9,611 bases of DNA, taken from positions 126 through 9,736 of the forward strand of contig PLRZ01000405.1 in NCBI GenBank assembly GCA_003164075.1. Direction: 5' to 3'. Positions 1-6,619 of this stretch are shown piece by piece. The notes beneath the pieces are model-generated. The model had not been told where the DNA came from and did no database searches. It worked only from the letters and a program-made list of their open reading frames with translations. A program made the position numbers and the translations under genes. The DNA is from Bryobacterales bacterium (GTDB taxonomy: Bacteria > Acidobacteriota > Terriglobia > Bryobacterales > Bryobacteraceae). The stretch's first letter is position 1. Every line of letters starts with the position of its first letter.

Positions 1-155
1 TCGACGGGAATGTCAGGCGCGCCATTGACATCCACGAAGGCGACAAGGTCGAGGAGGCGGCCCTGAAGGATCTCATCCGCGCGGCAGTGGCGCTCAATCT
101 CGAGGGCGAGAACAAGCCAAAGCCCCGGCGAGCCACCAGCAAGCGGGCCGGCTAG
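1..155 (+). CDS. 3' end of an unrecognised gene (partial)
   Basis: An open frame enters from the left edge (first full codon at base 3) and ends at a TAG at 153-155, giving about 50 residues. The visible part has an acidic/amphipathic segment (AIDIHEGDKVEEAALKDLIR) that reads like one or two helices, then a basic Lys/Pro/Arg-rich tail (KPKPRRATSKRAG). Codon use is GC-rich at third positions, as in the neighbouring genes, which supports real coding. The tail looks like a disordered cytoplasmic C-terminus; no membrane segment or export signal is visible in this fragment. I do not recognise the family with confidence and assign no function. It is separated from the next gene by 157 bases, so it is probably a different transcription unit, although on the same strand. 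Confidence 0.6.
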   Translation, partial: DGNVRRAIDIHEGDKVEEAALKDLIRAAVALNLEGENKPKPRRATSKRAG

Positions 156-281
156 CTTCATCGCAGGCCCCGGCCATGGCGCCTGCCTCATACGCCGAAC
201 CGGCGGAATCGCGTTCCCCTTGCCCCGGATTCCCCACTTGCCGGGGAAGTGAGCGTGGTCTGCAATAACTGAGGGGCGCGT

Positions 282-303
282 CCGTCTCCTTTTACGGAGG
301 CGG
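282..303 (+). promoter_or_regulatory. Hairpin that covers the ribosome binding site of the first TIGR03435 gene
   Basis: Bases 282-289 (CCGTCTCC) pair with 296-303 (GGAGGCGG) around a 6-base loop TTTTAC. The stem has eight pairs, one of them G-U. The 3' arm contains the GGAGG ribosome binding site (296-300) of the gene starting at 313, and its end overlaps a second possible site, GGAG at 302-305, seven bases before the ATG. If the stem forms in the mRNA it would hide the ribosome binding site and could reduce or condition translation. The pairing is read directly from the sequence; the regulatory role is inference. Confidence 0.4.
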
Positions 304-312
304 AGCGGAAAA

Positions 313-1068
313 ATGCGTGTTGGTTTGGCGGCAAGTCTGTTGGTTTCCAGTGTCTGCGGGGCGTTTGCACAATCCGCGGAACCGGCCCCGGCGTTCGAAG
401 TGGCGTCGGTAAAGGTAAGCGCGGTTGGCGAGGGCCAACGCGTGCGGACGGACGCGATCGCCACATCGCCGGACGGTGTGACTATGACGAACATCCGGCT
501 GAAATCGGTGGTGCAGTGGGCCTATCACCTGCAACCCATCCAGGTCACCGGACCGGGCTGGATCGAGTCGAACCGGTATGACATCATGGCCAAGGCCTCC
601 GGACCGGTGTCCAAGGACCAACTCCGGTTGATGGTTCAGACGTTGCTGGCGCAGCGATTCAAGCTGACCTGCCACAAAGAGACCAAGGAAATGCCCGCTT
701 ACGTGGTGACCGTGGCAAAGGGTGGGCACAAGATGAAACCGTCCGAAGGCGAGGGCGAAATGGACGCCAAGCCCAGCGGCAAAGGGTTGATTGTGGCATT
801 CACCCACGTCACCATGGCCCAGCTTTCGGAAATGACGCAGTCCCCGCTGCAAGGCGTAGTGGTAGACCAGACCGGACTGACCGGCGCCTGGGACTTCAGC
901 CTGGACGCCTCGAGCTTCGCCATGACCCAGCCAACCGGCATCGACGACTTGATCAACATGGTAATCCAGGCGATCAACGAGCAACTGGGGCTCAAGATCG
1001 AGCAGAAGAAGATCCCGGCGGAGTTGCTGACCGTGGACCATGCCGAGAAGGTTCCGGTCGAGAACTGA
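313..1068 (+). CDS. TIGR03435/DUF3738 family secreted protein, short form
   Basis: This 251-residue protein begins with a signal peptide (residues 1-19; hydrophobic core LAASLLVSSV and likely signal peptidase I cut after AFA before Q20). The mature part carries the landmarks of the acidobacterial TIGR03435 family in order: FEVASVKV at 28-35, a VQWAYHLQPIQVTGPGW segment at 67-83, RYDIMAKA at 88-95, the core QTLLAQRFKL at 109-118 followed by a HKETKEMPAYVVTVAKGG-type stretch, VVVDQTGLTGAWDF at 182-195, QLGLKIE at 224-230, and a closing LLTVDHAEKVPVEN ending in Glu-Asn. The family has no established activity; related DUF3738 domains occur fused to M56 (BlaR1-like) peptidases, so a periplasmic sensing or binding role is conceivable but unproven. 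It lacks the Gly/Pro-rich insertions of the two copies downstream. The ATG at 313 is chosen because it gives an intact signal peptide and follows GGAGG/GGAG. Confidence 0.88.
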   Translation: MRVGLAASLLVSSVCGAFAQSAEPAPAFEVASVKVSAVGEGQRVRTDAIATSPDGVTMTNIRLKSVVQWAYHLQPIQVTGPGWIESNRYDIMAKASGPVSKDQLRLMVQTLLAQRFKLTCHKETKEMPAYVVTVAKGGHKMKPSEGEGEMDAKPSGKGLIVAFTHVTMAQLSEMTQSPLQGVVVDQTGLTGAWDFSLDASSFAMTQPTGIDDLINMVIQAINEQLGLKIEQKKIPAELLTVDHAEKVPVEN

Positions 1069-1069
1069 G

Positions 1070-1136
1070 TTTCGGGAACTTCCCACAATCGGGCCTGCAA
1101 TATCGCCGTGCAGAAAACCCGAAATCGACCCCTTTT
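1070..1136 (+). terminator. Possible weak intrinsic terminator after the first TIGR03435 gene
   Basis: Just after the stop codon, TTTCGGG (1070-1076) or the closer TCGGG (1089-1093) can pair with CCCGAAA (1118-1124). Inside that, CTGCA (1095-1099) pairs with TGCAG (1109-1113) around a 9-base loop. A short run of four T follows at 1133-1136, about ten bases from the stem. The stem is interrupted by an AAAA bulge and the T run is short and displaced, so this is a weak candidate. Confidence 0.25.
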
Positions 1137-1428
1137 GTCACAAATCTTAACGCGCCGGCGTTTATCAGGTGCTGGAAACTAAAAAATTCGTGGATTTCCG
1201 CAATTTTCTCTGCAAGTTCTCACTCGAAGTGGCGTCTATATGTAAAACACGGTTCGGCGGCGAGGCCCGGCAGTGGGTGGTTTGACTGGTCTTACGCCGG
1301 CGAGGGGACTCTATGCGGGAGAGTGAAGAGAAACTTCGGGAAGTTCCAATCCTTTCGGGAGCAATACCGTCAAAACACAGAGGCGGTCTTGCACTCGGGA
1401 AGGAGTGTGAAAAGGCGACCCCACTGTG

Positions 1429-1443
1429 AGGATAGGAGATCCT
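1429..1443 (+). promoter_or_regulatory. Mini-hairpin presenting the ribosome binding site of the second TIGR03435 gene
   Basis: AGGAT (1429-1433) and ATCCT (1439-1443) form a perfect 5-bp stem whose whole loop is the ribosome binding site AGGAG (1434-1438). The stem ends two bases before the ATG at 1446, and the spacing from AGGAG to ATG is seven bases. Ribosome binding would have to open or accommodate this small stem. It may be chance; the base pairing is seen directly, any function is inference. Confidence 0.3.
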
Positions 1444-1445
1444 GA

Positions 1446-2351
1446 ATGATGCGAAGCATGGTGGGAAGCAGCCTGATCGTTCTGGCGTCGTGCGCGGCGT
1501 TTGCGCAGACCGCGGCGTCCCCGTTGTCTTTTGAAGTAGCTTCATTGAAGCCTGCCGCAAACCCCGGCTCCGATGGCAAGATCATGCGCCGATTGGCCGG
1601 TGGGCCCGGCACCACCGACCCGGGCACGTTCACTTACAGCAACGTCACTGTGAAATTATTGGCGACCATGGCCTATAACCTCAAGGACTACCAGGTGGAA
1701 GGGCCGGACTGGATCGATAGCGTGGGGTTTGACCTGATTGCCAAAATGCCTCCCGGCACTACCGGGCAGCAAGCCGCACAGATGATGCAGACGCTGCTGG
1801 CGGAACGCTTCAAGCTGGTGTTTCACCGCGAAACGAAGCCCATGCCGGTCTTCGCGCTGGTGGTGGGCAAGGGCGGTTCGAAAATGAAGGAAGTGGAAAC
1901 CCCTGCGGCGCCCGTTGGCCCACCGGACGGCCGCGCCTCCCTGCAGTCGCGAACGGCTTACGGGCCGGGGATGCGCATCATGATGTCGCCCAACGGCACC
2001 CGGATGGCGGGCCAGATGACCATGGCGCAATTGTGCAATGCGCTCTCGCGGCAACTGGAACGTCCCGTGCTAGACCAGACGGAACTTTCGGGGACCTACG
2101 ACGTAGCTATTACTTTCATGCCCGATGACATGGACCGCATGAACGCCAAAATGGCGCAGATGGCGCCCTTGGCCGGAGGTCCGGGCGGACCAGGTGGGCC
2201 GGGTATCGAGGGGCCTCGCGGCGCACCGGAACCCACCCTCACGCTGGCGCAGGCATTGCAGGAGAAACTGGGACTCAAACTGGAAGCCCGCAAGAGTGCG
2301 GCGGAGATTCTGATTATCGACCGCGCCGAGAAAGCGCCGGTGGAGAATTGA
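1446..2351 (+). CDS. TIGR03435/DUF3738 family protein with possible lipobox and Gly-Pro insertion
   Basis: The 301-residue product has an export signal (residues 1-20) with two readings: signal peptidase I cleavage after AFA before Q21, or lipoprotein processing at Cys16, since L13-A14-S15-C16 fits a lipobox. Family landmarks follow: FEVASLKP 29-36, KDYQVEGPDW 80-89, FDLIAKMP 95-102, QTLLAERFKLVFHRETKPMP 115-134, VLDQTELSGTYDV 208-220, QEKLGLKLEARK 272-283, and ILIIDRAEKAPVEN at the end. Compared with the upstream copy it has two extra segments: about 155-190, rich in Met/Gly/Arg, and about 224-262, a Met-rich stretch followed by GGPGGPGGPG (244-253). The ATG at 1446 follows AGGAG with ideal spacing; a second ATG directly after it (1449) is also possible. 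It lies 8 bases upstream of the next copy and is probably coupled to it. Biochemical function is unknown; location should be periplasm or outer membrane. Confidence 0.9.
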   Translation: MMRSMVGSSLIVLASCAAFAQTAASPLSFEVASLKPAANPGSDGKIMRRLAGGPGTTDPGTFTYSNVTVKLLATMAYNLKDYQVEGPDWIDSVGFDLIAKMPPGTTGQQAAQMMQTLLAERFKLVFHRETKPMPVFALVVGKGGSKMKEVETPAAPVGPPDGRASLQSRTAYGPGMRIMMSPNGTRMAGQMTMAQLCNALSRQLERPVLDQTELSGTYDVAITFMPDDMDRMNAKMAQMAPLAGGPGGPGGPGIEGPRGAPEPTLTLAQALQEKLGLKLEARKSAAEILIIDRAEKAPVEN

Positions 2352-2359
2352 AATTGGAA

Positions 2360-3289
2360 ATGATACGAGCGGTGGCAGGCATCAGTCTGGTGTTCCTGGC
2401 AACCGGAGGGGCATTCGGACAGAGCGATGCCCCCGCGCCGGCCTTCGAAGTGGCATCGGTGAAAGTGTCCGCGCCCCTGCCGCCCGGCGTGATGATGTTC
2501 AACATGGGAGGCGCTCCCATCGATCCGGGACGCATCGATTACAAGGGCATCAACCTGAGAACGCTGATCGCGCGGGCATACGGCGTCAAGGATTACCAGG
2601 TGGAAGGGCCGCAGTGGCTGGAGGATAGCCGCTACGACATCGTGGCGACCATCCCCAAAGGCTCCAACACCGAACAAATCAATCTGATGATGCAAGGGCT
2701 GCTGAAAGAACGGTTCAAGCTGGCCCTGCATCGCGAATCCAAGCCGCTGGCGGTGTACACTCTTTCGGTGGCCAAAGGCGGACCGAAACTGAAGGCAGTG
2801 GACGCCGCCTCGCTGGCCGCCGCTTCGCCGCCTTTGCCTCCAGGAGCCTTGCCGCCTCCGCCGCCCCCTCCCGGGACCGGCGGACCGGGGGGCCGCGGCA
2901 TGGGTCTGGGAATACGCATGATGATCGGGCCGAACAACCGGCGGATGGACGGGAACGCGACCATGAAGCGGCTTTGCGATATGCTCTCCAACTTAACGGA
3001 CCGTCCCGTGGTGGATCTTACCGAACTTACCGGCACTTATGAGATCGACTTATCCTGGACGCCGGACGAAAACGAGAATATGGGTGGCAGGATGGCGGGG
3101 TTGCGCGTCGGATTGCCGCCGCCACCCCCACCCGCGGGCGGGAACATACAGCCTGACGGCGCCAGCGATCCCGGCCTTTCGCTGGCCCAGACGCTGCAAA
3201 CCAATTATGGCTTGAAACTCGAGGCTAAGAAGAACCCGGCGGATATCCTGGTAATCGATCGCGCCGAGAAAGTCCCGACTGAGAACTGA
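2360..3289 (+). CDS. TIGR03435/DUF3738 family secreted protein with two polyproline tracts
   Basis: From ATG 2360 the product has 309 residues. In-frame TTG codons at 2348 (overlapping the previous stop) and 2354 are alternative starts; 2354 has the better spacing (8 bases) from GGAG at 2342-2345. I prefer 2360 because the resulting signal peptide (MIRAVAGISLVFLATGGAFG) aligns residue for residue with that of the preceding gene. Family landmarks: FEVASVKV 29-36, KDYQVEGPQW 77-86, RYDIVATIP 91-99, QGLLKERFKLALHRESKPL 112-130, VVDLTELTGTYEIDL 217-231, YGLKLEAKK 283-291, ILVIDRAEKVPTEN at the end. It carries seven consecutive Pro at 165-171 and six at 253-258, in the same two places where its neighbour has insertions; such tracts normally need EF-P for efficient translation. 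It is almost certainly a tandem duplicate of the gene before it. Function is unknown. Confidence 0.88.
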   Translation: MIRAVAGISLVFLATGGAFGQSDAPAPAFEVASVKVSAPLPPGVMMFNMGGAPIDPGRIDYKGINLRTLIARAYGVKDYQVEGPQWLEDSRYDIVATIPKGSNTEQINLMMQGLLKERFKLALHRESKPLAVYTLSVAKGGPKLKAVDAASLAAASPPLPPGALPPPPPPPGTGGPGGRGMGLGIRMMIGPNNRRMDGNATMKRLCDMLSNLTDRPVVDLTELTGTYEIDLSWTPDENENMGGRMAGLRVGLPPPPPPAGGNIQPDGASDPGLSLAQTLQTNYGLKLEAKKNPADILVIDRAEKVPTEN

Positions 3290-3499
3290 GTGAGCGATTT
3301 GGTAAGGATCGGGCAGCAATACATTAGCGCGCGTCTGAAACTGTGTATGGAGCAACCGTTGGCTCCCTGTGCGCGCCAACTTAGGGTCTGTGTGGAAATA
3401 ACCTGTTCAATCGCCACCTTAGGCAAGTTTATTTTTTAACAGTTCCTTAGTCAGCGGAATGTAACCTATTAAGATTATGGTGAAGGAGCAAGACTACCG
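3290..3499. other. Intergenic region before the TonB-dependent receptor, likely promoter-bearing
   Basis: This gap contains no gene. A stem-loop can form at 3327-3376 (outer GCGCGC arms at 3327-3332 and 3371-3376; inner GGAGC/GCTCC at 3349-3353 and 3362-3366), but no T run follows, so it is not a standard terminator. The stretch 3427-3480 is far richer in A and T than its surroundings, with TTAACA at 3436-3441 (close to a -35 box) and TATTAA/TAAGAT around 3467-3475. The spacing between these is too long for a textbook sigma-70 promoter. The change in composition suggests that the receptor operon starts its own transcript here. AAGGAG at 3483-3488 is the ribosome binding site of the receptor. 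Confidence 0.4.
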
Positions 3500-6400
3500 A
3501 TGGAATTGAAGGCGATCTCCCGCTATTTCCGGTTCTGTGCCATCGCTTGCCTGGCAGTGATGAGCCTGGCGGCGTCGGAACACCGTGGATTAGTCAAATT
3601 CGGAAGCGTACCGGTCCCCGGCGCCACGGTAACAGCAACTAAGGACGACAAGAGAGTAGTCGCCGTCACCAACGATGCCGGCGTCTATACCTTCCCCGAC
3701 CTGGAGGATGGTGTATGGAAGGTACAAGTAGAGATGCTGTGCTTTTCCACCGTCACGAAGGAAATCGGCGTCGCCCCCGGCGCGCCGGGCGCCGAGTGGG
3801 AACTGAAGTTAATGACCATGGACGAGATCAAGCCCAGCTTGCAGGCGACACCGGCGCCGGCCGCGACGGCTGCGGCAACCACGGCGCCCGCCGCTGCCGC
3901 GGGTACCGCCGCTCTGGAAGCGGCACAGCCTGCCACGCCCTCCATCGCCGCCGCCGCGGCCGCCGCTAATGCCAAGCCGCCCGCCAAGGGCAAGAAAGGC
4001 GCGGCCGCGCCCGCCACGCCACAAGCCGGCTTTCAGCGCACCGATGTAAATGCCTCGGCCGATGCTCCCGCACCCACGGGAGCCGCTGCCTCCGGCCCTC
4101 CGCCGGAAGTCTCGCAGGCATCGTCGGACGCCTTCGTGGTGAATGGCAGTACCAGCAATGGAATCGAGCGGCGCGCCATCGGCAATGGCCGCAAAGGGCC
4201 GGGCTCGCTGTTTAACGGCGGCCTGAGTTTCCAGATTAATAACGACGTTCTGAACGGGCGCGATTATTCGCTGACGGGGCTGGACACGCCGCGCACGCCT
4301 TATAACCAATTCACGGTGGGCGCTACTCTTGGCGGCCCGGTGCTGATCCCGCACTTGTTTCGCTGGAACGGATCGAACTTTTTCATCGCCTATCAACTGA
4401 TGCGCAACCGGACGGCTAACAACGTTACCGGCACGGTGCCCTCGGCAGCCGAGCGCGCCGGCGACTTTGCGGGGATTGGCACGCTCAGCGCCGCATACCC
4501 CAACGACATCGTCCCGGCCAGCCAGATCAGCAAGCAGGCGCAATACCTGCTGAGTTTCTATCCCCTGCCGCAATTCAGCGCGCCGGGCGTCAATTATAAC
4601 TACCAGATTCCGCTTATCGGCCGGACCGACAGCGACTCCTTCCAGACGCGCGTCAACAAGAACATCAATAATAAGAGCCAGGCGGGCGGCAACTTCGGTT
4701 ATCAGAACAGCCGGTCCCAAAACCCCGCAAATCTTTTCAATTTCCTGGATCACAACGACTCACTCGGCTTCCAGGCCACAGCCTTTTACCGGCGCACCCT
4801 GACACGGCAGCTTTACCTCATGCTGCAAGCGCAATACAGCCGCCAGTCGATCGACATGACGCCTTTCTTCGCCAATAACAGCCAATACCAGAACCTATCC
4901 GGTTCGCTTGGCATCACGGGCAACGATCAGAGCCCCTTGTACTGGGGTCCGCCGAGCCTCGGCTTTCAGAGCAGCGGCATCAGTGGCCTCTCCGACGGCA
5001 ACCCGAAACTCACCCGGAATCAGTCGAAGGCTTTCACCGGGAACCTGAACTATATCCGGCGCCCGCACAATTTCCAGTTCGGCGGCGACGTCAAGTTTCA
5101 GGATTACTCCACGCTGGGGCAAGCCAACGGGCGAGGCTCGTTCGGCTTTAACGGTCTGGCCACCGGCTTCGACTTCGCCGATTTCCTGGTGGGGATTCCG
5201 GACACCGCCACCATCGCGTATGGCAATGCCGATAAGTATCTGAAGGCGGGTATGTACGATGCCTTCGTCAACGACGATTGGAAAGTCAATTCCTCTCTGA
5301 CCTTGAATTGGGGCGTGCGCTGGGAATACGGCTCGCCCATCACCGAAGAGTACGGCCGGTTGGTCAACCTGGACATCGCTCCGGGATTCACCGCCACTCT
5401 ACCCGTGCTGGCCACCAGCCCCGTGGGGCCGCTCACCCACCTGCAATACCCGTCGTCTCTGATCAAGCCCGATAAGCACGCCGTTCAGCCCCGCCTTTCT
5501 TTCGCGTGGAGGCCCATCTTCGGCTCCTCCATGGTGGTGCGCGGCGGCTACGGCGTCTACTACAACACCGCGGCTTACATGAATCTTGCCTCCCTGATGA
5601 TGCAGCAAGCGCCGCTTTCGAAGAGTCTGAGCGTCCAGAATAGTCCCAGCAATCCTTTGACTCTGGCGAACGGCTTCATCGCCTCGAGCACCACCAGCAA
5701 CACCCTTTATGCCGTCGACCCCAATTACCGGGTAGGATACTCGCAGAACTGGTATCTGTCGGTGGCGCAAAACGTGACCGCCTCCATGCTCTTGACGGTG
5801 CAGTACTCCGGTATCAAAGGGACCCGCCAGCCGCAAGCTTTCCTCCCCAACACTTACCCGGAGGGCGAGACCAGCCCATGCCCGAGCTGTCCCACGGGAT
5901 TCGAGTACATCACTTCGAATGGCAACTCCACCAAGCAAGCCGGCCAACTGACTCTGCGGCGCCGCTTCCACGGTGGGCTCTCCACCCTATTCAATTACAC
6001 TTATTCCAAAGCTATCGACGATGCCACGCCCGGCGGGCAGAGTTGGAGCGTTGCCCAGAACTGGCTCGACCTCTCGGGCGAGCGCGGGCTTTCAAGCTTC
6101 GATCAACGCCACCTTTTTACGGCGGCGATTCAGTACAGCACCGGCGCAAGCGTTCGCGGCGGAGCGCTGCTGAGCGGTTGGCGCGGCCTCATCATCAAAG
6201 GGTGGACCGTCCAATCCAACATCAGCGCCGGCAGCGGTCTTCCGTTCTCGCCGATATACCCGCTCCCCACGCAAGGCACCGGCATTCAAGGCACCCTCCG
6301 GCCGGAGTATGTCGGCGGGGACATTTACGCTGCCTTGGGAGGAAGCTTCCTCAACCCGCTGGCGTTTTCGGCGCCGTTGCCGGGCCAGTGGGGCGACGCA

Positions 6401-6616
6401 GGACGGGATTCCATCACCGGTCCCAATCAGTTCACCATGAACGGCAGCATGCAGCGTTCGTTCTCCGACAACATCACCGTGCAATTCGCCGCCACCAACG
6501 TGCTCAACCACCCCAATTACAGCTCCTGGAACGGCGTCTTCGGGGGCCAGTTCGGATTTCCCAATCAACCGGGCGGCATGCGCAACCTGACAGCCACTTT
6601 CCGATGGAGATTTTAG
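3500..6616 (+). CDS. Oar-type TonB-dependent outer-membrane receptor with N-terminal carboxypeptidase regulatory-like domain
   Basis: The 1038-residue protein has a signal peptide (1-25, hydrophobic FCAIACLAVMSLA). A carboxypeptidase regulatory-like beta-sandwich follows (about 28-105: PVPGATVTATKDD, TNDAGVYTFPDLEDG). Next come an Ala/Pro-rich linker (about 112-205, with seven consecutive Ala at 150-156) and a large beta-barrel from about 235 to the C-terminus. Barrel marks typical of Oar-like receptors are LNGRDYSLTG (251-260), TVGATLGGPVLIPHLF (272-287), TVPSAAERAGDF, SNGNSTKQAGQLTLRRRFHGG and FNYTYSKAIDDATPG, ending in the aromatic NLTATFRWRF. Such receptors sit in the outer membrane and take up or bind large ligands using TonB energy; the substrate here is unknown. 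The plug appears much reduced: only about 30 residues separate VVNGSTSNG (213-221) from the first barrel strands, and no clear TonB box is visible. A CPSC motif (794-797) probably lies in an external loop. ATG 3500 follows AAGGAG. Confidence 0.9.
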   Translation: MELKAISRYFRFCAIACLAVMSLAASEHRGLVKFGSVPVPGATVTATKDDKRVVAVTNDAGVYTFPDLEDGVWKVQVEMLCFSTVTKEIGVAPGAPGAEWELKLMTMDEIKPSLQATPAPAATAAATTAPAAAAGTAALEAAQPATPSIAAAAAAANAKPPAKGKKGAAAPATPQAGFQRTDVNASADAPAPTGAAASGPPPEVSQASSDAFVVNGSTSNGIERRAIGNGRKGPGSLFNGGLSFQINNDVLNGRDYSLTGLDTPRTPYNQFTVGATLGGPVLIPHLFRWNGSNFFIAYQLMRNRTANNVTGTVPSAAERAGDFAGIGTLSAAYPNDIVPASQISKQAQYLLSFYPLPQFSAPGVNYNYQIPLIGRTDSDSFQTRVNKNINNKSQAGGNFGYQNSRSQNPANLFNFLDHNDSLGFQATAFYRRTLTRQLYLMLQAQYSRQSIDMTPFFANNSQYQNLSGSLGITGNDQSPLYWGPPSLGFQSSGISGLSDGNPKLTRNQSKAFTGNLNYIRRPHNFQFGGDVKFQDYSTLGQANGRGSFGFNGLATGFDFADFLVGIPDTATIAYGNADKYLKAGMYDAFVNDDWKVNSSLTLNWGVRWEYGSPITEEYGRLVNLDIAPGFTATLPVLATSPVGPLTHLQYPSSLIKPDKHAVQPRLSFAWRPIFGSSMVVRGGYGVYYNTAAYMNLASLMMQQAPLSKSLSVQNSPSNPLTLANGFIASSTTSNTLYAVDPNYRVGYSQNWYLSVAQNVTASMLLTVQYSGIKGTRQPQAFLPNTYPEGETSPCPSCPTGFEYITSNGNSTKQAGQLTLRRRFHGGLSTLFNYTYSKAIDDATPGGQSWSVAQNWLDLSGERGLSSFDQRHLFTAAIQYSTGASVRGGALLSGWRGLIIKGWTVQSNISAGSGLPFSPIYPLPTQGTGIQGTLRPEYVGGDIYAALGGSFLNPLAFSAPLPGQWGDAGRDSITGPNQFTMNGSMQRSFSDNITVQFAATNVLNHPNYSSWNGVFGGQFGFPNQPGGMRNLTATFRWRF

Positions 6617-6619
6617 AAC

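Larger units (their letters stand above)
1069..1445. other. Gene-free 377-base region with repeated TTCGGGAA-type motifs
   Basis: No convincing gene lies here; the open frames on the minus strand have no ribosome binding site or recognisable protein. The region holds a near-repeat, TTCGGGAASTTCC, at 1071-1083 and 1335-1347, plus shorter forms at 1354-1360 (TTCGGGA) and about 1395-1402 (TCGGGAAG). The first copy lies inside the 11-base palindrome GGGAACTTCCC (1074-1084), and the second forms the 14-base dyad AACTTCGGGAAGTT (1332-1345). A locally AT-rich patch at about 1170-1250 is the likeliest place for a promoter of the downstream gene. I see no good paired -35/-10 boxes: TTGACT at 1282-1287 has no matching -10, and TATATG at 1237-1242 has no good -35. 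A regulatory leader is plausible but not demonstrated. Confidence 0.5.

Noticed and set aside
214..248. GC-rich inverted repeat (CCCCGG/CCGGGG and TTCCCC/GGGGAA) as a terminator of the left-edge gene
   Set aside because: The stem is possible but has several competing pairings and no T run afterwards, so it does not support a terminator call.
292..1086. Long minus-strand open frame opposite the first TIGR03435 gene
   Set aside because: It is His/Arg/Gly-rich with no domain, export signal or ribosome binding site, and the plus strand has a clear family match. Typical antisense shadow of GC-rich codon use.
1282..1315. Sigma-70 promoter with -35 TTGACT
   Set aside because: No acceptable -10 box lies 16-18 bases downstream; the following sequence is GC-rich.
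3327..3376. Terminator after the tandem TIGR03435 genes
   Set aside because: The stem-loop lacks a following T run; the only T-rich stretch is about 55 bases further on.
3947..3967. GCC-type run as a microsatellite or phase-variation tract
   Set aside because: It encodes seven Ala in frame with varied codons (GCC, GCG, GCT) in a low-complexity linker, and triplet slippage would not shift the frame.
3809..4753. 314-residue minus-strand open frame opposite the receptor gene
   Set aside because: Arg/Gly-rich, low-complexity opposite the Ala/Pro linker; no recognisable features. Shadow of the receptor gene.
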